This document shows positions 32,072-41,427 of a DNA stretch of 64,000 nucleotides, piece after piece. A model generated the notes under the pieces. It saw only the letters and a list, made by a program, of their open reading frames with translations, was not told where the DNA came from and did no database searches. Position 1 is the first letter of the stretch. Each line of letters begins with the position of its first letter. The position numbers were made by a program, and so were the translations under genes. The DNA is from Charina bottae (Eukaryota > Chordata > Lepidosauria > Squamata > Charinaidae): positions 8,214,001 through 8,278,000 of the forward strand of contig JALMGJ010000025.1 in the NCBI GenBank assembly GCA_023362775.1, given 5' to 3'.

Positions 32072-33227
32072 TGTCAGGAGATGATTGTAAAAGACAATTA
32101 TATCAGCTATTATTAAATACAGGTAGTCCTTGTTTAGCGACCACAATTGGGACTGGCAACTTGGTCATTCAGCGAAGCAGTTGCTAAGTGAAACTACGAC
32201 CGTGCTTATGATCTTATTTCAGCTTTCCTTTGCTTTACAGACTTTTGAAGGTCATAAATGCAAGGATTTGTCGCAAAGTTAGTTTTTTATCACCATTGTA
32301 ACTGCGAACGGTCACTGTATGAGGCAGTCGCTAAACAAGGATTGCCTCTAATAGCATCCTAGGAAAAGGGATGGGAATGCAATTAGCTGAAACAGTATCC
32401 TTGTCTATTATCAACAGCATCTGTGGAACTTTCTGATAAATAGCAGCTAAATGTAAAATCCTAGCTTAAATATAAAGTCCCAACTCAGTTGCGGTGGTTT
32501 TTGTGAAAGCAGATAGGGAGTTTCCATTGTTAACAGTTTAAATCAGGAACCCTGTATGGAGTTTTCCTTGTTAAAAGCTTGAGCCAGGAGCTCTGTGGGT
32601 GCTGTCCTCTAAAAATGTTTTGAGCAGGCCCTCCAAAATAGGTTTACAGTTAAACCTTCTGAAGATGTTTATGGTTACCTTTGTGTACAGACCTTGAAAG
32701 GGAGTTTGTAGTTAACACCTTGTGGAAAGGTATATAAATATAAGTAAAACGGAAAGTAGACACACACACACACGCCTAACATTGAGAAATAGCATCCATC
32801 TCAACATTTTCTGTGCAGCTGTGCTCTTAGTAAGACTATGCATATTTTTGGTGTAGATTAGATTGGATTTAAATGTTAAATCTTAAATATAGATACATAT
32901 AAGGCTTAGAATTTAGAAACAAAAAGCTTGCTTATTGCTATTTTTAAGTATAACTTTCTATTTTACTTTTTCAAAGGACTTATGATTCTTGTTAAGTTTT
33001 TAGGAAATAAGAACGAAATGTTATTACTGCTGTCCAAATGAATTTTGGGAGTATGGATATTAACTATTCCATATACTGAAGCAAGTAGAAAATATGCCCA
33101 ACAGGTCCCATCATAAAACTTAGGATAAGAAGTCGTTATTTCCTTTGTAACTTACCCACCTAATACCCTGATTCTCAGAAATCACTTCAGGTGGGTTCTG
33201 GAAAGAGGTTAGATTTATAACCTGACA
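32072..33227 (+). repeat. LTR-like direct repeat, copy B (with a MITE insertion)
   Basis: This starts TGTCAGGAGATGATTGTAAA and ends TTTATAACCTGACA, so its termini are inverted (TGTCAGG/CCTGACA). The TATA-like box is GGTATATAAATATAAG at about 32727-32742. It contains the TA-flanked MITE at 32120-32348, which copy A lacks. Copy A and copy B are about 2.69 kb apart and visibly diverged, with many substitutions and small gaps. Confidence 0.75.
32120..32348. mobile_element. TA-flanked MITE, 229 bp, related to the 27245 element
   Basis: The ends CAGGTAGTCCTTGTTTAGCG and CGCTAAACAAGGATTGCCTC are inverted repeats, with TA on both sides (32118-32119 and 32349-32350). Inside, AAGTGAAACTACGACCGTGC and GAACGGTCACTGTATGAGGC echo the 27245 copy. 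Confidence 0.87.
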
Positions 33228-33316
33228 GATTTTTATCTATTTTTCACTCCATGTTTAATAGCATTTTATCACACGTCCCCATAGATGTCTTTATTTTGTA
33301 ATGCTATTCTTTAGGC

Positions 33317-33551
33317 CAGCGGTTCTTAAAATGAGGGTAATTATCCACTAGGGGGTAATTTGGGCATATCCTGGGAGTAATGGAGCAATTTGTAATTGCT
33401 TGTTTATGAGTTGAGGATCCAGTTTGGGACTGCCATTGCCAAGATATTTCAGTAGAACAACAGAGTCTGGGTTTTTTTTTTTTTAAGGGCTAATGACATT
33501 ATTCAAGACTGGGAAAAGAGATAATTGGGTCAAACAGTTTAAGAACCTCTA
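33317..33551. mobile_element. hAT-like MITE
   Basis: The left end CAGCGGTTCTTAAAATG and the right end CAGTTTAAGAACCTCTA are inverted repeats. The flanks CTTTAGGC (33309-33316) and CTTTACTC (33552-33559) agree at 6 of 8 positions. Confidence 0.7.
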
Positions 33552-33699
33552 CTTTACTCAGGCAAATAAAGGATCATGGAATCCCTTTTTTCATTGTGCT
33601 AAAGTGACTAAATCTACTATCTTTAATGGTAGCTTAAACGGTAGCTTAATGGTAACTGCATGGGGATCCAATAGTTGTATGCAGCCCCAGGGGTGGTTG

Positions 33700-33838
33700 G
33701 TGGGTTGAGTATGCTCTCTCCGTCTTTTTAACTTTGTGTAGTTTTTGTAAGATTTTTTAATTCTCTTTTTTACTTGTAAGCCACCTAGAGCCACTTATAC
33801 AGTGAGATGGGCGGCATATAGATTTAAATAAATAAAAT
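33700..33838 (+). mobile_element. L2/CR1-type LINE 3' tail
   Basis: TTGTAAGCCACCTAGAGCCA, then GTGAGATGGGCGGCATATAG and ATTTAAATAAATAAAATAA are the terminal UTR of this LINE group. Confidence 0.75.
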
Positions 33839-34807
33839 AACTTGTTGTACATGATTCCTATCAACTGATTTACAGTGCTGCATTTAAGCCAGAAGTCTCC
33901 AACCTTTTTGTATCACATCCTGAATTTTGAGAGCAGAACATGAGACCCTCAGAAAATGGCAGCCATGATGGGCATGATCAGTCACGAATCAGAAGCCCAG
34001 TTAATGAGGTTGCTTCCTGTTAACCTTTTGAGTTTGCCTGGAGGTTTTCACCTCAGCCTATGTTTGATTTTGCTTTCTGGGCAGATGAGCACTTTCTCAA
34101 CAACGCAGTAGGCTGCAGTCTGCAATCATGTTTATTTTCTAAGAACGCCTTTGAGGTCTGTGACATTCTTGGAAACAGAGATCGTGCTTCACTGTGAAAT
34201 ATTTGAGAAACATCATTTTTTATTTTATCATCACAATAACAGTCTTCTTAAATAACATCCCAATGACACATGTGCACCCGCACGCACACACTTACTTCTT
34301 AATATAAAATAGAAGCAGCAACAAGAACTCTTTCTAAGTGACAGTTGCTGCAGGAAGGTTCTATCCACTGCTATGTTAAAAAAAGAAAAAAGAGGGTAGT
34401 TGCTAGTGGACTCATTTTCGGCACATGAACAAGGTGCGTGTGTTGTGTGAGTGTGTGTGATATTTTGCTGTTTATCTCAAGCTGCAAAATGTATTATGCT
34501 ATCCTTGTTTTCATAAAAGAAAACACACTTCCTGTAGTAAATGAATTCAGCGGTAGGCAAGCATCTGCTATAGAGATATATGGAGGTTGGGGCGGGGGGG
34601 GGGGGGTCCATAAAAGATGCAACAGACATTTCAGTGAGGAAATTACAAAGTTCCATTACAGAGAAGATTGCAGGTTAATCTTGAAATTAAAGTCTAACCA
34701 GTTGTTCCATAAAAGACTAATGGAGTGAAGTTACTATTATGGAACAAACATCTGTTTGTTTAACCAGCTTATCTTGTATTTGGCTGTGAGTGGCAAGATT
34801 TTTTATA

Positions 34808-34850
<43 letters not shown>

Positions 34851-35750
34851 AAATAAAAAAGTTTCTCTATTTTTCCTAAGAGAAGATATGATAGCGAAAA
34901 AAAATCTAGCTCCTTTCCTGTATTCTCAGCAAATCTCAATAGATCCTCCCATTTTAAAGGTAAATTGTTGGGGGGATAAAACCAATATTTCAGATAAGGG
35001 CAGCGTATAAGAGAATACTATTGTGTGACCTACAGTACCTGCAGTCTGAAGTGACAGAAATTGCAATCAGGTTTACTCCTTGAGCAGAACTAGATATTTA
35101 CCTCATTTTACTTTGGAAACAATTTGCCTGACAAAAGCTTGAAGAAGAAGTCATAGGTGTTAGAAGTAGTCAACTTCATTTACAGTTGCTCAAAAGGAAA
35201 AATATTATAAAGTAAGGGAACCAGAATCTACTACCAGAGAAATCAGTAATAAACTAACAGCCATCCCCAAACAGCAGGAGACTGGAAACTTGGATCATAG
35301 AAGCAAAAGGAGAGAAACGCAGAAATGCTGTTGAAGTCGTGATGAATGGTGTGTTCCATGTTCAAATTAGTATCTTGCTTAAACTAGCCTCACTGAGTTC
35401 TTGAAGCAAAAATTACAAAAATTACTAATGCTGTAAAACCATTTAAAAACAATTTTTAAAATCCCTCTTAACAGATACTGTAGCCAATTTTAGTGTTCCT
35501 ATAGTTTTGGTAATGTTGCAGAAGACAGTACTTAAAAAGCAGGTTGCAAGGAGTATAGCATAAGGGTACAAACAGTAACTATACATTGTAGAGAAGAGCT
35601 TCTGTAGCTCAGTGGTAACTGAACGTAGATCTGAAGCTACACATAGATGTCTAAGTTATTTGCAGTAGATCTACTCCCAGTTATTTAACTGAAGCAATAA
35701 CAAGTGATTTCAATATTCCGTACTCTAAATTATAGGCTTGAAAGGAAGGA
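33839..35750. other. No gene recognised (1.9 kb); simple repeats
   Basis: A (TG)20 microsatellite lies at 34809-34848 and a G-run at 34591-34606. CAGAAGTCTCCAACCTTTTT at 33891 resembles a hAT terminus, but no partner end was found. Confidence 0.45.
34809..34848. repeat. (TG)n microsatellite
   Basis: About 20 uninterrupted TG units. Confidence 0.97.
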
Positions 35751-35756
35751 AAATTG

Positions 35757-36625
35757 AGATTGATTGATTGATTGATTTTATTTAATCAATCTATATGGTT
35801 GCCCAACTCATACATTGTGACTCTGGGTGGCTAAGATTAAAAAACAGAATAGCGTCAATAAGATTTTTTTAAAAAGTAACACAAAAAAGGATAACATAAG
35901 TAAGCCCAGCCCGTAATCATTCAGTTTCCACTCACTACAGATGGGCTCATCTACTATACTGTTCCAATGCCCAGGGAAAAAGCTGGGTCTTCAAGGCCTT
36001 GCAGATGATCAACAGGGCCAAGGCCATCCAAATCTCAGGAAGGGAGACTGTTCCATAGGGCAGGTACCATGACAGAGAAGATACGCTTCCTGGGTCCTAC
36101 CAGATGACACTATTTTATAGAGGGGACCTTGAGCATGCTCACTCTCAGCCTTTCAAGGTAGACCAGTTCAGGAAACAAATACATGAGAAATACTAGGGCT
36201 TGACTGGTTTACTTCACTGATATACTGTAGGCTATAATAAAAGAATCTTGAAAGCCTGAAGGCATTTCTTCTTCCTTTCCTCTTATACCAAACAAGAGTC
36301 AAGGTGGGGCAAGCAGACTCAGTTGGAGATTAGTGGTTCCACAAGTGCTATGAAGGGTTTCACAGATGGTGAACAGCACCTTGAATTACACCTGGAAAGT
36401 TATTGGGAGCCAATGCAGCTCACAAAATAGTGCTGTTTTATGGGTGTACCAGGGTGCAATCTATAACTTTTTAGCTATGTAAAGTTATAAAGTTATACAA
36501 CTATAACTTATAACTACTTGCGTGGCTGCATTCTTGACCAGTCACAGCTTCCAGGTGGTCTTCAAGGGCAGTCTCAAGTACAGCGCATTGCAATGGAGAG
36601 ATGACCAAAGCATGTGTGCAGCAAT
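35757..36625 (-). pseudogene. L2/CR1-type LINE, degenerate 3' part
   Basis: The tail is at the left ((GATT)n at 35757-35775, then the complement of the TTGTAAACTGCCCAGAGTCA-type UTR). On the minus strand between about 36600 and 36330 the pieces CNALYLRLPLKTTWKL and VKNAAT align with CNALYMGLPLK..LQRVQNAAA of the 15-kb copy. The plus-strand words GCACCTTGAATTACACCTGG and CCAATGCAGCTCACAAAATA are the complement of the region after it. Many stops and gaps; long dead. Confidence 0.8.
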
Positions 36626-37017
36626 TACATCTGCTGCAAACCTGTAGATTGCCCATCACCAGAGTAATTGAATATTGCACAGAGAGCTATAGAGATATCA
36701 GGCTTCACACTAGGACACAGTAGTAAATCTCAGTTTTCTAGACACTGAACTCCGCTTTCAGCAACTGACTTAACTTGGCAGAAAGCTCTCAGACATGACT
36801 AAGCTAGATTAAACTCTTTGTTGCAGACAACAGTGAAGCATTATACAGACAGCAGATTTGCTTTTTGCAGTGCAAATAATCTAATGCTTTAAAATTAGTC
36901 TATATTCCAGGGTTTAAACCACTGGCATTTTTTTTCTCCCATCTTTTTCAGTTAACAGATACTTGGTGGTTTGTTTACTTCTCCCATTCCAGAACTTTCT
37001 TGTGCCTGTCTATGCCT
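36626..37017. other. No gene or repeat recognised
   Basis: Nothing recognisable. Confidence 0.35.
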
Positions 37018-37072
37018 GTGATTTGATTTGATTTGATTTGATTTGATTTGATTTGATTTGATTTGATTTGAT
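37018..37072. repeat. (TTTGA)n pentanucleotide microsatellite
   Basis: About 10 perfect GATTT units. The minus-strand frame reading IKSNQ repeats is a by-product. Confidence 0.97.
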
Positions 37073-37480
37073 TGAACTTTCATCTTCAGGTGGGTGTCTC
37101 TTTCTTCCCCCCCCCCTCCCACCCTGGTTAGTTATACATTTCCCTTCCCTTTCCCTTATAGTCAAAACTGCTGGTAGATTTTGAGACCTGATTGTACAGC
37201 CAGTCAAGTGGGTTGGGCTTGTGAGGATATTATAAATGGAACTGAAGGAGATGCGGTACATGAATGTCCTCTACCATCTCCCTAGAATGGTCTGTGTCCA
37301 GGTAACCCTCCAAATGAATAAAATATTCCAGGTTGCCCTTCCTGTGCTGAAAATTCAAAATATGTTCCATCTGGAATTTTTTCTCCTCCTTGCTGAGATG
37401 GGGTAGGAGGACAGAAATGAACAAGGGAAGAGTGTTCCAGGACCACAGGGGAAAGATGGAAAAATTGATATGTTTTCAGT
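37073..37480. other. No gene recognised
   Basis: A C-run lies at 37109-37117. The rest is unrecognised. The minus-strand frame extending into the Bov-B piece is its shadow. Confidence 0.35.
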
Positions 37481-37504
37481 GTGGCTAAAAGTTGCCACAA
37501 AAAG

Positions 37505-37735
37505 TTGCGAAGAGAGCACTCACTGGAAAAGACCCTGATGCTGGGAAAGACTGAAGGCAAAAGGAGAAGGGGACAGAAGAGGATGAGATGGTTAGATAGC
37601 ATCACCGATGTAATGAACATGAATTTGAGTAAACTCCGAGAGACAGTGGAGGACAGGAAGGCCTGGCGTGCTATGGTCCATGAGGTCACGAAGAGTCGGA
37701 CACGACTAAACGACTGAACAACAACAACAAAAGTT
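37505..37735 (+). pseudogene. Bov-B (RTE clade) LINE 3' end, ORF2 C-terminus
   Basis: The plus strand reads SLEKTLMLGKTEGKRRRGQ, KRMRWLDSITDVMNMNLSKL, RETVEDRKAWRAMVHEV and TKSRTRLND, then a stop at 37715-37717 and a CAACAACAACAAAA tail. This is the well-known C-terminal end of the Bov-B/RTE ORF2 shared by squamates and ruminants. The copy is 5' truncated to the last 80 or so codons, but its frame is intact, which suggests a fairly young insertion. Its end (GAAGAGTCGGACACGACTAA) is similar to the 3' parts of the tRNA SINEs here (CTAGAGTCGGACACGACTG), in line with Bov-B mobilising them. Confidence 0.93.
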
Positions 37736-38415
37736 GCAGGTGAAAGACTGCATGATTAATGGAATTGCCCAGTAAAAATGGTGTCTAGTTTCTTAAACAG
37801 TTTTGTGGAAGGGAAAAATATGGTTGGAAGCCAGAAGTAATCTCCAACAATGAGTGGCTTGAAGTTGCTGTAGAAAAAATGAGGCCTCAGGAATGGGGAG
37901 AGGCAGGAAGCATGTGGCAGCTACCAACAGAATTGACATGATACAGGTCAGTTATGAAGTACAAGGTCAGTTATGAAGTACAAGGAATCTAAAGCCCTTG
38001 TGGAAAGGAGAGAGGCCAGACAATTTGGTGGTCAGAGGTTTGGCATAGCTACAAGTATGGTAAGTAGAAACACCCTGAATTGTCTAATGTGAAGCTACCA
38101 AGAATCATAGAGAAGAAGATGGGTTATTTTAACTACTTATTAATGCCCAAATAGATGGCTGTCATAGCAGAGCTACAATATTTCTTCTCTCAAGGAAAGA
38201 GAATTCCTGAGAAAATGGGGAGTGAGAAGACAGAAGTCTTCTGAAAGTCATCTAATGGAGCTCACACATGTAAATCCTGCTACTGGTGAGCATGGATTCA
38301 ATCAGTTAAGGGATTCTCCCTTCCAGCCCCCAAAATCCCACAGAATAGGCCAGGTGTTGGAAAAGGGGAACAGTCTTCCAGGAGGCTTACATGATAAAGC
38401 ATCAGTCTGCTTGTT
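37736..38415. other. No certain feature; possible Gypsy pol remnant
   Basis: An exact direct duplication of AGGTCAGTTATGAAGTACA lies at about 37945-37982. The segment follows the Gypsy-like relic on the minus strand and may be its decayed pol, but I see no RT motif. Confidence 0.3.
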
Positions 38416-39085
38416 TTATGAGCTAGGAATGTAAGAGATAAAAATGTATGGGTCATCCTTTTTGACAAAACAAACAAACAAACAAACAAACATAGCACTG
38501 GTGGGGGAGAAGGAGAAGGGGATAAAGTTCTCATTGATTAATTCTTGAGGCAGGCTAATTCTGTATTTGACATTAGGTAGTAACATTTCACATGAATCTG
38601 GACTCCAGGAATAAGACTGATTCAACAGTAACAGAACCTATACGGCAGACAGGATCGATGCTTCACACTTTTCAAACACATCAGCATAATCGGCATATTT
38701 GTCAGACAAAGTAGGACAGTGTACTTGCAGGGTGTGGCGAGTAATGAAGTTTGAGTCTTACATCCCAGGAATCAAGGTGATGTCATCCTGGTCCCAGTAA
38801 ATATGCAGATCATGAGTCTGTAACTAGTCCATTCCCAAGACTGGAAAAGCTAAATGAAATCCTGACTATTACTGAAGGTGGGTTGAAGAGGTTCAGTGTG
38901 CTCCATGATGGGTCCTGACTGTAAGAGTTGCCCATCACTAGTCTGAACCCTAACAGGTTGAGTAGGCCTACTGCATTGGTGAGTTATAGATGATTCAGTG
39001 TAGTTGTTCATGGTGCCAGAATCTATTAAGGTTTGCAGTTATATTTCAGGGCCAGTCTGGGTCTACAGAGTAGCAATACTGAATA
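38416..39085 (-). pseudogene. Ty3/Gypsy-type pol relic (aspartic protease and start of RT)
   Basis: On the minus strand, from about 39030 down, one frame gives LDSGTMNNYTESSI, in which DSG matches the D-S/T-G active site of retrotransposon proteases. It continues VQTSDGQLLQSGPIMEHTEP. After frameshifts come DQDDITLIPGM and KYADYADVFEKCEASIL, matching the YADVF-E segment that precedes RT in Gypsy pol. Frames further on (ELINENFIPFSFSPTSA) resemble the ENLxKGFIRPSxSPAGA region but then hit a (TTTG)n insertion (38468-38490). Multiple stops and shifts; inactive and old. Assignment is from motif order. Confidence 0.6.
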
Positions 39086-39148
39086 AATGGTGCGGTACTG
39101 ACAGCAGTACTAAGTACAATAAAAAGTGCCGATTGTATTAAGATGTAA

Positions 39149-39485
39149 AGGTAAAGGTAAAGGTTCCCCCCGCACATTTGTGCAGTCGTGTCCGACTCTA
39201 GGGGCCGGTGCTCATGTCCGTTTGTTAGCCGAAGAGCCAGCGTTGTCCGAAGACGCTTCCACGGTCATGTGGCCGGCATGATGCACGCGGAACGCTGTTA
39301 CCATTCCACCGAAGTGGTACTTACTCATCTACTTGCATTTGCATGCTTTCAAATTGCTAGGTTGTCAAGAGCTGGGGCTAGTGCGGGAGCTCACTCCACA
39401 CGCAGGGCTAGGGATTCGAACCTCCGAACTTGCGATCTTCCGATCGACAAGCCTTGCGTCTTACCTGCTGAGCCACCACACCCCC
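39149..39485 (-). mobile_element. Full-length tRNA-type SINE, minus strand
   Basis: GGTAAAGGTAAAGGTTCCCC at the left and CTGAGCCACCACACCCCC at the right, with box B complement GGATTCGAACC. The TSD AAGATGTAA lies at 39140-39148 and 39486-39494. Confidence 0.94.
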
Positions 39486-39688
39486 AAGATGTAAGAGACT
39501 GCTGTTATTTCATTTGGGTATATGCTGTGCTGAGGTATGATTAAATACATGCATCAATAATTATTAGGAATTGCACTTCAAAAATTATAAGCATCTTTTC
39601 CATGCTCAGTTTACTGGCTGATAGATTATTAATATTAACTTGTTCCTTTGCATGCAGAAGTAGTGTAGCTAAAAAATTAAGGACTGGA

Positions 39689-40077
39689 TGTGAGGGCCTC
39701 CTCATGCAAGCCGCACACGTTTCTTCCAAATAAGACTTCAGCTCAGGTATTGGTAAGTAAACGGTTTATTGGTTGCACATGAGTAAGCAAGTAAAGGCAC
39801 GGATGGCTCCCGGGCTCTCGGCTTGGCTTTTTAAACCCTCCCGCCAGAGCACCCACCCCCTCCCTGCTGAGGACTTCCCTCTGGTCCGCTTCTGGTCAGT
39901 GTTCTGGAGTGCCCCTCAGCTGGGAGGTGTAGTTGATGGTTATCTTCCGTCCGCGCCTTGGGTTTATTGTTCTCGTTCCGGCGCTGATGGCTGCTTCATT
40001 GTTCGCTTTGCTTCCTCCTTGGTTATGCCAATGGTTTCTTAATGGCAGGGCTCTGAGTGCCTGTCAGAGTCCTGACA
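39689..40077 (-). mobile_element. Solo LTR with exact 5-bp TSD
   Basis: The 389-bp element begins TGTGAGGGCC and ends GTCCTGACA; on its own strand this is TGTCAGGAC...GGCCCTCACA. CTGGA flanks it on both sides (39684-39688 and 40078-40082). On the minus strand a TATA-like TTTAAAAAGCC (about 39833-39823) lies upstream of an AATAAA (about 39770), the order expected of an LTR promoter and polyadenylation signal. No coding sequence. ERV or Gypsy origin cannot be told apart from a solo LTR. Confidence 0.85.
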
Positions 40078-40082
40078 CTGGA

Positions 40083-40383
40083 TATCAGTACTGGGGAAGT
40101 GTTTGCCTGGCACCAAGAAGTATAGGCAATATTAGGTTAATTAGATTAATGATGTAACTCAGTATAAAATACCCTTGTATATTCAAGAGGACACATGATG
40201 GATGGCATTTAGCATCTCTGATATATCTTATCAATCATGGAATGGAAACAAGTGATTCCCCTGCCATACCCCAGGAGTTATATTATCAAACCTACATTGT
40301 CAAACATTAAGTCTTCTGTTACACATAAGAATTTCTCCATTGTCCCTAATTCCCTGGTCTAACTGTACTACAAAACCATCGAA
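40083..40383. other. No gene or repeat recognised
   Basis: Nothing recognisable. Confidence 0.35.
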
Positions 40384-40739
40384 AAGAGAGCCAGTTTGGT
40401 CTAGTGGTTAAGGCAACGGGCTAGAAACCAGGAGACTGAGAGTTCTAGTCCCGCCTTAGGCCTGAAAGCTGGCTGGGTGACCCTGAGCCAATCACATTCT
40501 CTCAGCCCTAGGAAGGAACCAATGGCAAACCAGGAGACTGAGAGTTCTAGTCCCGCCTTAGGCATGAAAACCGGCTGGGTGACCTTGGGCCAGTCCCTCT
40601 CTCTCAGCCCAACTCACCTCACAGGGTGGTTGTTGTAGAGGAAATAGGAGGAGGGAGTATTAGGTATGTTCGCCGCCTTGAGTTATTTGTAAAAATAATA
40701 AAAGCGGGATAGAAAATAAACAAACAAACAAATAAATAA
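40384..40739 (+). mobile_element. Chimeric CORE-SINE: Bov-B-tail subtype fused to L2-tail subtype
   Basis: The first unit runs from GAGAGCCAGTTTGGTCTAGT to CCCTAGGAAGGAACCAATGG, the start of the Bov-B-like tail as at 29.83 kb. It then switches at GCAAACCA to a second unit (GGAGACTGAGAGTTCTAGTC onwards) that ends in the usual GGAGTATTAGGTATG...AATAAATAAG tail. The segment AAACCAGGAGACTGAGAGTT occurs twice (40427 and 40527). Confidence 0.88.
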
Positions 40740-40910
40740 GGATTTCCTTAAAAACAGAGTAATGAAAATATTTAAAAGGGATGTTCCTTCTATTCCAGGG
40801 TGCTAAATAGAAATTGAACGATCTAAACACATCTTTCTGTTTGTCCTCATAATATAGTTTTACAGGATATTATTCATATTGTTAAATGGCTATTGAGCCA
40901 TGGTTTTATT
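40740..40910. other. No gene or repeat recognised
   Basis: Nothing recognisable. Confidence 0.35.
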
Positions 40911-41427
40911 TTTATTTATTTATTTATTATCCATATTTATACCCCGCCTATCACCTCCCTATCAGAGGACTCTAGGCGGCTTACAATATCACAAATCCAA
41001 TTACTAACAATTCATATTTATTTTAACAATGTTACAACCGCACGCTTAGGAAAGGGGTAAGGGAACCGACTCTTGAAGTATTGGACTACATGTCCCAGCA
41101 TACCTTGCTTCTGAGTCGGCTGCTGATGTCCTGGATGTTGCTATTTCGGGATCCGTTGTCTCCGTTCTCCGCTCTCCGTTTCCGCCGCCATTCGCGAGGT
41201 CTTCTTCGCTCCAGAGGCGACCCCCGCCAGGACGCCAGCAAATTGACCCACGTGAAGTGGTACCCATTTATCTACTCGCAATTAGCTTTCGAACTGCTGG
41301 GTTGGCAGAAGCTGGGGCAAGTGACGAGAGCTCACTTCGCCACGTGGATGTTCAAACTGCCGACCTACTGATCGGCAGTCTTCACAGCATCAGCGGTTTA
41401 ACCCGCTGAGCTACTGCGCCCCCCCTT
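40911..41427 (-). mobile_element. Composite SINE, copy 2 (tRNA head + central body + CR1/L2-like tail)
   Basis: Read on the minus strand: a tRNA-like head (GCAGTAGCTCAGCGGGTTAA, then GGTCGGCAGTTTGAAC), a body found in the tRNA SINEs (CCAACCCAGCAGTTCGAAAG), and a central region with GGACATGTAGTCCAATAC. The 3' end is not the Sauria tail: it has AAGCCGCCTAGAGTCCTCTG and GGTATAAATATGG, then (AATA)n, like a CR1/L2 LINE tail. The central region and tail are shared with 9.01-9.30 kb. Confidence 0.8.

Noticed and set aside
33891..34110. hAT MITE starting CAGAAGTCTCCAACCTTTTT
   Set aside because: No matching right end or 8-bp TSD was found.
37010..37261. Minus-strand protein with IKSNQ repeats
   Set aside because: It is a translation of the (TTTGA)n microsatellite.
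41045..41371. ORFs on both strands around 41.1-41.4 kb
   Set aside because: They lie wholly in the composite SINE, and a diverged second copy exists at 9.1 kb.
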